Assembly (NCBI GenBank): GCA_946481625.1
Contig: CAMLOZ010000210.1
Span: forward strand, 1-6,633
Direction: 5' to 3'
Length of the DNA stretch: 6,633 nucleotides
Source of the DNA: an uncultured Haloferula sp.
GTDB taxonomy: Bacteria; Verrucomicrobiota; Verrucomicrobiae; Verrucomicrobiales; Akkermansiaceae
Shown here piece by piece: positions 1 through 6,631 of the stretch. The notes under the pieces were generated by a model that saw only the letters and a list, made by a program, of their open reading frames with translations, was not told the DNA's origin and ran no database searches. The translations under genes were made by a program, and so were the position numbers. Positions within the stretch are counted from its first letter, which is position 1; the number at the start of each line of letters is the position of its first letter.

Positions 1-160
1 CTCGCGCACGGAAGCGGCGCACCCCAGCCAGAAGCCGGCAATCAGCACCGTCAGCGTCCATTGCACTTTGGGCGTATAGTCGCCCGTCCACAGGATGATC
101 AGCGCCGTCAGAGCCGCGGGGAAACCGCCCAGCGCGGCGATCAGTTGGACCTCGAAGGAA
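1..160 (-). CDS. Sensor histidine kinase, N-terminal fragment (runs off left edge; start missing)
   Basis: Read on the minus strand, this frame gives two hydrophobic helices: LIAALGGFPAALTALIILW (about 144-88) and WTLTVLIAGFWLGCAASV (about 60-7). They are joined by the short loop TGDYTPKVQ, and the frame ends at the window edge with VRE. Two helices, a short loop ending near PKVQWTL, then W-x-G-x-A-x-x-VRE is the membrane anchor I recognise from NtrY-like PAS/HAMP sensor histidine kinases; the family match is from memory. The kinase core would lie beyond the left edge. The frame stays open up to a TGA at 196-198 and contains no ATG. Only TTG at 183-181 and GTG at 186-184 or 189-187 could start it, and these lie inside sequence that codes for the PEP-CTERM protein on the other strand. 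I therefore place the homologous part at about 1-160 and think the native start has been lost, though a TTG/GTG start is possible. Confidence 0.6.
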
Positions 161-661
161 ACCTGGTTCGGGGACGGTGGCAACACCACCCAGGATCAGC
201 GGATCGTCCTCGGCTATCTGGACGACGGGGATTCTGGCAGCGGCAACCCGGGAGTGTTCATCACCCTCAGCAATATCCCCTACGCCAGCTACAATATCTA
301 CTGCATCGTAGGTACAGACCACGGCTCGAGCACCACCTTCCCCGTCCTGGATTTCCTCGTCAACGGGACGACCTGGGCGTTCGGGGGAGGCTCGCCGGTG
401 AACGCCACCGCCTTCGCGAACATGGAAGCCACCTCCGCCAACGGGACGTGGACGCAGATCATTCCCGGCGTCCAGACCGGAAACTACTGGATGATGGAGA
501 ATCTCAGCGGCAGCACGCTGACCATCGACGGGCAGCTCGGCATCAACAACGTCGCGCGAGGCAGTATCTCCGCGATCATCATCGAGCAAGTTCCCGAACC
601 GTCCTCGGTCCTGCTCGTGGGTCTCAGCGGTGCCTTCCTGCTCCGGAGAAGACGCGGCTGA
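95..661 (+). CDS. PEP-CTERM sorting domain protein, 5'-truncated
   Basis: This is a secreted or surface protein carrying the PEP-CTERM sorting tag, which in other bacteria is recognised by an exosortase and linked to exopolysaccharide production. The C-terminus shows all three parts of the tag: V-P-E-P at residues 166-169 (from base 590), a hydrophobic helix at about 172-183, and the basic end RRRRG. The body is a small, Gly/Ser/Thr/Asn-rich beta-type domain. Its phrases, such as LGYLDDG (39-45) and IPYASYNIYCIVGTD (61-75), recur in verrucomicrobial PEP-CTERM proteins. The first ATG in frame (95) gives MISAVRAAGKPPSAAI, which is not a signal peptide and lies antisense to the kinase fragment; an in-frame TAG at 77-79 blocks extension. 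Authentic coding appears to begin near base 143-164, so the signal peptide and part of the domain are missing. As it stands the product could not be exported. No exosortase is in the window. Confidence 0.75.
   Translation: MISAVRAAGKPPSAAISWTSKETWFGDGGNTTQDQRIVLGYLDDGDSGSGNPGVFITLSNIPYASYNIYCIVGTDHGSSTTFPVLDFLVNGTTWAFGGGSPVNATAFANMEATSANGTWTQIIPGVQTGNYWMMENLSGSTLTIDGQLGINNVARGSISAIIIEQVPEPSSVLLVGLSGAFLLRRRRG
140..165. other. Junction between truncated divergent genes
   Basis: Left of this interval the minus strand codes for a histidine kinase membrane anchor. Right of it the plus strand codes for a PEP-CTERM protein. Each reading lacks its proper N-terminus exactly here: no ATG or leader for the kinase, and no signal peptide for the PEP-CTERM protein. 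A deletion that removed a divergent intergenic region with both starts would give this, and so would a chimeric assembly join. No insertion sequence or clear repeat marks the point. The exact base cannot be fixed by eye. Confidence 0.5.
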
Positions 662-701
662 ACCGTCCGGCTCCCGACCCCATCCCGGCTTCGAACCCGT
701 C

Positions 702-2240
702 ATGATCCGTTCCATCATCGTTCTCGGCGGCGGCAGTGCAGGCCTTCTGGCTGCCCTCACGCTGAAGCGGAAGCTTCCGCAGCTCGATGTGGAGGTGGTG
801 GCGAGTTCGAAGATCGGGGTGATCGGGGTGGGCGAGGGAACGACGCCGAACGTGCCCGGACACCTCAACGGCTATCTGGGGATTCCGGAGCACGAGACCT
901 TCGCGGCCCTTGATCCGGTCTTCAAACTGGGCGTGAGGTTTGCGTGGGGTAAGCGCGATCACTTCGACTACACCTTCAGCGGCCGTCAGTTCGCCTGGCG
1001 CTGGCCGGAATTGTCGAAAAACAACGGCTTCCTCGCCTGGGATGATCCGGTGGGTACCGATCTCGCCTCCGCACTGATGCGCGCCGGCAAGGCGGCTTCC
1101 CGCAGGACCGATCGCCTTCCTGATCTTCCTCCGTCCGGCACCGGCATCGCCTGGCATCTGGAGAACCGTTCCTTCGTGGCATGGCTGGAGAAATCCTGCC
1201 GTGCCTGTGGCGTCCGCTTCCGCGATGCGGAGCTGGCCGCCGCACCGCGCGGTGCGGACGGCAACATCTCGCAGCTCGCATTCACGGACGGAAGCAGCGC
1301 CACCGCCGACCTCTTCGTTGATTCCTCCGGCTTCTCGTCGCTGCTGCTCGGCCGCACCATGGAAGAGCCCTTCAACGATTTCTCGGGGCAGTTGTTCTGC
1401 GACCGCGCCGCGGCCGGCGGATGGGACCGCGAGGATGAGCCCATTCTTCCCTACACGCTTTCCGAAACGATGCCCTCCGGCTGGGCATGGCGGATCGATC
1501 ATCCCGACCGCATCCACCGCGGCTACGTGTTCAGCTCGGATCACCTCTCCGATGACGAGGCGATCGCTCAATACGCCGCCATCGCCCCGAAGGCCGCGAA
1601 TCCGCGGATCGTGCGCTTCCGCTCCGGCCACTACCGGCGGCCATGGGTGCACAACGTGGTGGCCGTGGGCAATGCCGCCGGCTTCGTCGAGCCGCTCGAA
1701 GCCACGGCGCTCATGCTCATCTGCCTGCAGTGCCGCTGGCTTGCCGACGGCTTGATCGACTCCGACCGGAATCCACCGCCCACCATGCGGGAGAACTTCT
1801 GCCGGATGAACCACGTCCTGTGGGAAACGGTGCGCGACTTCCTCGCGATGCACTATCGTTTCAACGACCGCCTCGATACACCGTTCTGGAAGCGCTGCCG
1901 CAACGAAACGTCCCTGGGCTGGATGGAGCCCCTCGTCGCCTTCTATCGCGAGAACGGGCCTTCGGCGATCAGTGCGTCGCTGATCGGCCCGCAGGATCCT
2001 TTCGGCCTCGATGGCTATCTGGCGATCCTGATCGGCCTGCAAGTCCCGCACGCCCGGATCCAGCCGCCCTCCGCCGCGGACGAGGCGGCGTGGAAAGCGA
2101 GGATCGCGGCCCACCGCAAGACCGCGTCCGACGGCCTCGGCATGCGCGAGGTCCTCGAGCGAATGTCCTCCTCCGCCTCATGGTCGCGGGTCCGCTCCGC
2201 TCCTCCTTCCCGCATCCCCGTCTCCTCCCGACACGCCTGA
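702..2240 (+). CDS. Flavin-dependent halogenase, tryptophan halogenase family
   Basis: The 512-residue product belongs to the FADH2-dependent halogenase family, which uses oxygen, reduced flavin and halide to make an enzyme-held hypohalous acid that chlorinates or brominates aromatic substrates. The start at 702 puts the FAD-binding GGGSAG at residues 9-14, as the family expects; an upstream ATG at 630 would only add residues read from inside the PEP-CTERM gene. Next come VGEGTTPN (43-50) and LGIPE (59-63). FKLGVRF (74-80) holds K75, which lines up with the catalytic lysine of PrnA and RebH (K79). The halogenase signature W-x-W-x-I-P appears as WAWRID (261-266), with both tryptophans kept and Asp in place of Pro. 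GNAAGFVEPLEATAL (323-337) carries E333, the partner glutamate, followed by Ala where PrnA has Ser. HYRFNDRLDTPFW (384-396) is also family-typical. The Ser/Arg/Pro-rich tail from about 489 is unusual. Substrate unknown; flavin reductase not in the window. It starts 40 bases after the PEP-CTERM stop with no evident Shine-Dalgarno sequence. Confidence 0.88.
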   Translation: MIRSIIVLGGGSAGLLAALTLKRKLPQLDVEVVASSKIGVIGVGEGTTPNVPGHLNGYLGIPEHETFAALDPVFKLGVRFAWGKRDHFDYTFSGRQFAWRWPELSKNNGFLAWDDPVGTDLASALMRAGKAASRRTDRLPDLPPSGTGIAWHLENRSFVAWLEKSCRACGVRFRDAELAAAPRGADGNISQLAFTDGSSATADLFVDSSGFSSLLLGRTMEEPFNDFSGQLFCDRAAAGGWDREDEPILPYTLSETMPSGWAWRIDHPDRIHRGYVFSSDHLSDDEAIAQYAAIAPKAANPRIVRFRSGHYRRPWVHNVVAVGNAAGFVEPLEATALMLICLQCRWLADGLIDSDRNPPPTMRENFCRMNHVLWETVRDFLAMHYRFNDRLDTPFWKRCRNETSLGWMEPLVAFYRENGPSAISASLIGPQDPFGLDGYLAILIGLQVPHARIQPPSAADEAAWKARIAAHRKTASDGLGMREVLERMSSSASWSRVRSAPPSRIPVSSRHA

Positions 2241-2261
2241 CTTTTCCAATAAACGCGATCG

Positions 2262-5200
2262 ATGAAGACAAACCGTTTCCTTTCACCCGCCTCCGCCACC
2301 CGGCCACCCGGCTTCGCCCTGGTCATCACGATCGTCTTGATGGTCATGCTCATGGTCCTGGCCATGGGCATGCTAGGCCTCTCCTCGATCTCGCTGCGGG
2401 CCGGGTCGCGGGAAGAAGCGCAGCGCGTGGCAAGGAGCAACGCCCGGATGGCCCTGATCATGGCCATCGGCGAAATCCAGCGGAAAGCCGGTGCCGACGC
2501 ACGCATCACCGCGCCCGCAGCCATCGCGAAGGACGACGCGCCGCGATGGCTGACCGGCGTCTGGAAGGGAACGCCTCCGACATCCGAAACTCCGGTGCCC
2601 GAAAAGGAAACCGCCTTCCTTGGCTACCTGGCGTCCGGGCCCTCCGCTTTGGACGCGGGGTCGCCTCCCGATATCGAGAAAGGCGTCGAGCTTCTGGGCA
2701 AGGGATCGCTTGGAAGCGATGCGGAGGACGAAGACATCGTGCGCGCTCCTTTGGTCGGCATCTCTTCCGACGGCAGCGCGCTCTCGGGGCGGCATGCGTG
2801 GGTGGTGCTCGATGAAGGGACCAAGGCCAAGAGCGATCTCGTCCGGGAGGAAGACGAGCGGCAACTCCGGATGGTCGGCACGCCGCCGCGCCAGGGCATC
2901 GAGGCCATCGCGGGGCTGGAAGAATACAACTGGATCGGTGGCGAAAACCTCTCCCGGCTCATCACTTTCCCGACCTCGGATCTGATCGGCGACATGCCGT
3001 CCCTCGGCGAGTTCCAGCACGATCTCACCCTCCACCATCGCGGTCTGCTCACGGACTCATCCAAGGGCGGGATGAAGAAGGATCTCAGCCTGCTGATGTC
3101 CTTGCCCGCGCTCCCCCAAGACTACACCGGGAAGCGGATCTACGACGACACGAAGGCCGCGACCGATCTCTCGAATCCCCTCTGGCAGCAGCTGTTCGAC
3201 TTCGGCAGGCTGAGATCGAAGTTGATCGCTGCGGACGGTACCCCGGCTCTCCATGCGAGTGTTCCCACCGCATACAACCCGGTGAAATACGATGTCCGCA
3301 CGAGAACCTACCGGGTCAATCCCCAGACCCCGGCCGGCGCGCTGCTGACACCGGTGATCTCGAAGATGCAGATGCAATTCTCCCTGGTGGCGAAGGACGC
3401 TCACGCCCACTGGCCGGGAGACATCTTCGCCGCCACGGGCGATGCCCAGCGGAACTACATGGTTTACATGATCTACTCGCCGATCATCACCCTCTACAAC
3501 CCCTACGATGTGCCGCTGCAATTCGAGGAGATGAGGATCGATTTCAAGGATCTGCCGCTGGGTTTCCGCTTCTTCCGGAACGGCCAGCCGCAGACCGTTT
3601 CGCTGGCCCACTTCAATCAACTTTACGTCGACTACCAGACCACCTCGTCCGCCCAGAAGACCTTCGGGATCAACCTCAAGAGCACCTTCTCGAAATCAAA
3701 GTCGGAGCCGGTGCTGCTCCAGCCGGGCGAAGCCCGCGTCTTCGGAGAGTCCGTCAGCGGCAGCCTGTCGTGGAACTCCGGCATCGACAGCATCTTCGAC
3801 TGGCAGAACAACCTCACGGCCGATATCCCGCTGGCTCCCGGCTATCCCTCCCAAGGCGTTGGCTTCTGGATCGACTGGCTCACGCCGACCCATCTGCTGA
3901 CACCGCAGGACGAGAAGCTCGGCATCCTCTCGATGCGCCTGTCCGATACCGTGGACGTGGAGTTCGCCCCTCTTGCTTCGGCGGCCTCCGGCAACCGGCT
4001 CTCGATCGAGGTATCGATGGTGCAGGCGGGCAGGAAGTACCGCACCGGAGCCCTGGATCTCGACTACGTCAGCACCGACCGGCTGAAAGCGGAGTGGGAG
4101 ACCAAGGACGAGAAATTCCCCCTGCGCCTGCAACGGCCCTATCGGGGCACGGAAATTTACGAGAAACCTAGTACTCCGCTGAAGGAATTCGTCCGCGCGA
4201 AACCTTTCGCGATCTTCAGCTACCAGGCGAAGACCACGCTGGATTCTTCCAAGCCGGCAATGCCCTGGGTGACCGGAGGCCATTCCACCAGCCTGTCGTC
4301 GATCGATCTGGCCAAGACCGACACGATGCTCCAACCCTTCGAGGCCAGCCTCAAGCGCCTGGCGCCGAGCTACCGCTTTCCGATCGACGCCGCCAACCGC
4401 GGGCGGTTCTTCAGCGGCGACACCGATCTCACCGGCACCCGCGTGGCACCCCAGTTCGAGGTCCCGATGGTCCCTCTTGATAGCCTCGCGCAGCTCCGCC
4501 ACGCCGGGCTCTCCAACCAGGGATTCTTCCCCGGTGCGGGCTACACGGTCGGGGAATCCTTCGCGAGCCCGATGATCCCCGGCCTCTCCGTCTCCGCTGC
4601 CGGCAGCGGCTCCTACCGCTTGCTCGACCACACGTGGCTGGCGAACACCACCTTCTGGGACGGCTGGTTTCTCTCCACCTTGGCAAACTACGACGGGCCG
4701 GTCATGACACCGGCACGCACGCTGAAGACCGTGGCTCAGGAGTTCTTCACCGGAGACAAAAAGCTCCTCAATCCACGCGTGCTTCCCGTAGCCACCTCCG
4801 GGAATCCCGAAGCGGAGGTCACCGCGGTCACCGCCGCCGATGGCTACCTCCACAGCGCTGCAAAGCTCATGCTCGACGGCGCCTTCAACGTGAATTCGGT
4901 ATCGGTGAACGCATGGAAGACAATGCTCTCCTCCCTGAATGGCGAGGAACTCCAGATCTACCATCTGACCGACGGTAGTCTATCCGCGGAGACCCAGACG
5001 GTGTCCGAAGCGGTGAACCCCTTTTCACGGACAAGGCGACCGACCGGACCGCCCTTGAAAGACGGCGATCCCCGGCATGCCCGCTGGACCGGCATGCGGA
5101 GCCTCTCCGGAGACGAGGTCGATGAGCTCGCCAGGAATATCGTGGCGGAAGTGAAAAAGCGCGGGCCCTTCCTCTCGCTCGCTGAATTCGTCAACCGGGC

Positions 5201-5657
5201 ACCCGGTACCGACCCGGAGACCTCCATCGCCGGAGCTCTCCAATCGGCTATCGACGCAACTCCCTCCATCAACAAGGCCTTCGAGGCGGATTCCCGGACC
5301 TACACGCCGGACGAGCTCGCGATCACGGGCGTCGCTTTCCCGGAAGCGATGCAGCGCATGAACGCCACCGGCGCTCCGGGCTATCTGACCCAGGGCGACC
5401 TGCTCTCGGTCATGGGCTCGCTCGCGACCGTGCGATCGGACACCTTCCGCATCCGCGCCTATGGCGAAGCCTTGGACACCGAAGGCAAGGTCATCGCCCG
5501 CGCCTGGTGCGAGGCCGTGGTCCAGCGGACACCGGATTTCCTGGATCCGGAGAATGCGGCCGACTCGCTCGTCGCCAATCTCAATGCGACGAACGCGCGC
5601 TTCGGCCGCCAACTACACGTCACCGGTTTCCGCTGGCTGGGGAAGGACGAGATCTAG
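2262..5657 (+). CDS. Verru_Chthon cassette protein A family, GspK/PilX-like giant pseudopilin
   Basis: The product has 1131 residues. The N-terminus is a type IV prepilin-like leader: a basic stretch, then RPPG at 14-17 and F18, with a hydrophobic helix at about 18-40. This suggests cleavage between G17 and F18 by a prepilin peptidase and an inner-membrane anchor. Position +5 of the mature protein is Ile, not the usual Glu, as in GspK/PilX minor pseudopilins. A helical segment with RVARSNARMALIMAIGEIQ (about 55-73) follows. Phrases I associate from memory with TIGR02600 (Verru_Chthon cassette protein A) include GRHAWVVLDEG, SPIITLYNPYDVPL, GPFLSLAEFVNR (about 967-979), LSVMGSLATVRSDTFRIRAY (about 1047-1066) and WCEAVVQRTPDFLDP (about 1082-1096). 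The C-terminal 200 residues resemble the GspK helical region in style, with a 'set a limit, test range, RSDTFRIRA' pattern. No enzymatic motif is visible. The likely role is an envelope or pilus-like assembly component; its true function is unknown. It lies 21 bases after the halogenase, and no clear ribosome binding site precedes the ATG. Confidence 0.82.
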   Translation: MKTNRFLSPASATRPPGFALVITIVLMVMLMVLAMGMLGLSSISLRAGSREEAQRVARSNARMALIMAIGEIQRKAGADARITAPAAIAKDDAPRWLTGVWKGTPPTSETPVPEKETAFLGYLASGPSALDAGSPPDIEKGVELLGKGSLGSDAEDEDIVRAPLVGISSDGSALSGRHAWVVLDEGTKAKSDLVREEDERQLRMVGTPPRQGIEAIAGLEEYNWIGGENLSRLITFPTSDLIGDMPSLGEFQHDLTLHHRGLLTDSSKGGMKKDLSLLMSLPALPQDYTGKRIYDDTKAATDLSNPLWQQLFDFGRLRSKLIAADGTPALHASVPTAYNPVKYDVRTRTYRVNPQTPAGALLTPVISKMQMQFSLVAKDAHAHWPGDIFAATGDAQRNYMVYMIYSPIITLYNPYDVPLQFEEMRIDFKDLPLGFRFFRNGQPQTVSLAHFNQLYVDYQTTSSAQKTFGINLKSTFSKSKSEPVLLQPGEARVFGESVSGSLSWNSGIDSIFDWQNNLTADIPLAPGYPSQGVGFWIDWLTPTHLLTPQDEKLGILSMRLSDTVDVEFAPLASAASGNRLSIEVSMVQAGRKYRTGALDLDYVSTDRLKAEWETKDEKFPLRLQRPYRGTEIYEKPSTPLKEFVRAKPFAIFSYQAKTTLDSSKPAMPWVTGGHSTSLSSIDLAKTDTMLQPFEASLKRLAPSYRFPIDAANRGRFFSGDTDLTGTRVAPQFEVPMVPLDSLAQLRHAGLSNQGFFPGAGYTVGESFASPMIPGLSVSAAGSGSYRLLDHTWLANTTFWDGWFLSTLANYDGPVMTPARTLKTVAQEFFTGDKKLLNPRVLPVATSGNPEAEVTAVTAADGYLHSAAKLMLDGAFNVNSVSVNAWKTMLSSLNGEELQIYHLTDGSLSAETQTVSEAVNPFSRTRRPTGPPLKDGDPRHARWTGMRSLSGDEVDELARNIVAEVKKRGPFLSLAEFVNRAPGTDPETSIAGALQSAIDATPSINKAFEADSRTYTPDELAITGVAFPEAMQRMNATGAPGYLTQGDLLSVMGSLATVRSDTFRIRAYGEALDTEGKVIARAWCEAVVQRTPDFLDPENAADSLVANLNATNARFGRQLHVTGFRWLGKDEI
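5654..5657. other. Convergent stop-codon overlap (CTAG)
   Basis: The palindrome CTAG supplies TAG on the plus strand (5655-5657, end of the cassette protein A gene) and TAG on the minus strand (5656-5654, end of the LamG gene). The two convergent genes therefore share these four bases and leave no intergenic space. I found no convincing hairpin with a T-run on either side; CGAC/GTCG around 5658-5673 is too weak. Any termination signal must lie inside the opposing coding sequence or depend on Rho. Confidence 0.85.
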
Positions 5658-6631
5658 CGACTCCTGGCGGTCGCATCCGCACGCACCGTCAACGGCACCT
5701 CGCGGATGCTCCGGAAGTCGCCGCTCATCACCGTCCGCACTTGGTCGGGATTCAGGCTGATCGTGAAGACCGCCAGATCGCTCAGCAGCCCCTCATAGTG
5801 GTTGCCGTGCACCGGCGGCGATTCACCCCTGCCGAAGTACCACTGCTCCGTGAGCCAATCGAAATTGTAGAGGGACACTCCCGTGAGATCGAGGGGCTGC
5901 GTCCGGATCAGCGTCCCGTTCTCATAAAAGCTGATCTTCCTCGAGGTCCGGTCCGGGGTAAGCACGACCGCCAGGTGGACCCACTCGCCGCAGGGAAGTT
6001 CATGCGGCGATTGGTCGTCCTTGATCCCGAAGCCGTCGTAGGTCGGAAACCGTCCGGGCGAAGGCTGGTCCGCACCGCCGTCCGGTCCGTGCTCCGCGGC
6101 CAGGAGAAGTTCCCGCTCGCCGAAGGTGTGGAAGACGCTGTTGCCCATATGAGCCTTGGCGGCACACCAGGTCTGGTTGAAATCGCCGCGCAGGATCAAG
6201 CCGCCGCCATCCGCGTGCGCCGGCATCTTCAACCACATGGCGATGCTGAAAGGTCCGTGCGTCCAGTTGCTCTCGAAGGCGGGCAGTACGAGGATGTCGT
6301 CCTTCCCGTCGAAGGACAGGCAGTAGCCCCGTTCCGGATCCTTCACCCAAGCGGCCCCCATGATCCGGCCATGGCGGGAGTGCCCGCTCCAGTCGTCCAC
6401 GATGTCGCCGCTGCCGACCCGCATCCGCCACAACGCGCCCAACCGGGCATCGGGCTCGAGCGGGGTGAAGGGCTCTTGTTTCGGATATGGCGAAAAACCG
6501 ACCATCGCGAAGGGCGACAGCGCCGCCGCGGAAAGCGTCGCGAAACCTACTGTCGTCCGCGGCGTCGGGGAGGCCCTGCGCTCGTCGCCGCGGAGGACCG
6601 ACAACAGGCGCTGCCTGACCTCCTTCACCAT
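5654..6631 (-). CDS. LamG (concanavalin A-like) domain membrane or surface protein, possibly 5'-partial
   Basis: The 325-residue product has a basic, soluble N-terminus (1-25, VKEVRQRLLSVLRG), then a moderately hydrophobic segment at about 26-46 that could be a signal-anchor. One laminin-G-like jelly-roll domain follows at about 64-303. LamG hallmarks are LWRMRVGSGDIVDDWSGHSR (67-86), YCLSFDGKDDILVLP (103-117), FSIAMWLKM (128-136), EWVHLAVVLT (216-225), KISFYENGTLI (232-242), YFGRG (265-269) and GLLSDLAVFTISLNPDQV (281-298). Such domains bind carbohydrate or protein ligands and are abundant in Verrucomicrobiota and Planctomycetota, often downstream of ECF sigma factor genes and fused to FecR-type anti-sigma regions. 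No FecR domain is visible here. The ATG chosen lies two bases from the right edge and the preceding codon (NGC) is not a stop, so the gene may continue outside. The N-terminal basic stretch could then be the tail of a cytoplasmic or anti-sigma segment (inference). No catalytic residues are evident. Confidence 0.75.
   Translation of the reverse strand: MVKEVRQRLLSVLRGDERRASPTPRTTVGFATLSAAALSPFAMVGFSPYPKQEPFTPLEPDARLGALWRMRVGSGDIVDDWSGHSRHGRIMGAAWVKDPERGYCLSFDGKDDILVLPAFESNWTHGPFSIAMWLKMPAHADGGGLILRGDFNQTWCAAKAHMGNSVFHTFGERELLLAAEHGPDGGADQPSPGRFPTYDGFGIKDDQSPHELPCGEWVHLAVVLTPDRTSRKISFYENGTLIRTQPLDLTGVSLYNFDWLTEQWYFGRGESPPVHGNHYEGLLSDLAVFTISLNPDQVRTVMSGDFRSIREVPLTVRADATARSR

Noticed and set aside
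61..705. 214-codon plus-strand open frame overlapping the PEP-CTERM gene
   Set aside because: Low-complexity Arg/His/Gln-rich translation. The frame at 95-661 carries the real PEP-CTERM motifs.
767..780. Perfect 14-base palindrome GCGGAAGCTTCCGC
   Set aside because: It sits inside the conserved N-terminal region of the halogenase (codons for LKRKLPQ), has no loop or T-run and is not repeated elsewhere, so it is probably chance.
812..833. Tandem ATCGGGGTG direct repeat
   Set aside because: It encodes IGVIGVGEG, a normal part of the halogenase FAD-region sequence. Two copies only.
624..2114. Long 496-codon open frame on the minus strand
   Set aside because: It is antisense to the motif-rich halogenase. 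Its translation is Arg/Gly/His/Ala-rich with no recognisable domain, as expected from third-position GC bias.
1643..2815. 390-codon plus-strand open frame spanning the halogenase and cassette gene starts
   Set aside because: It runs out of frame across two well-supported genes and the gap between them, and its translation is an Arg/Pro/Ala-rich shadow.
3696..4964. 422-codon minus-strand open frame inside the cassette protein A gene
   Set aside because: Shadow of the 1131-codon gene. Composition is unnatural and there are no motifs.
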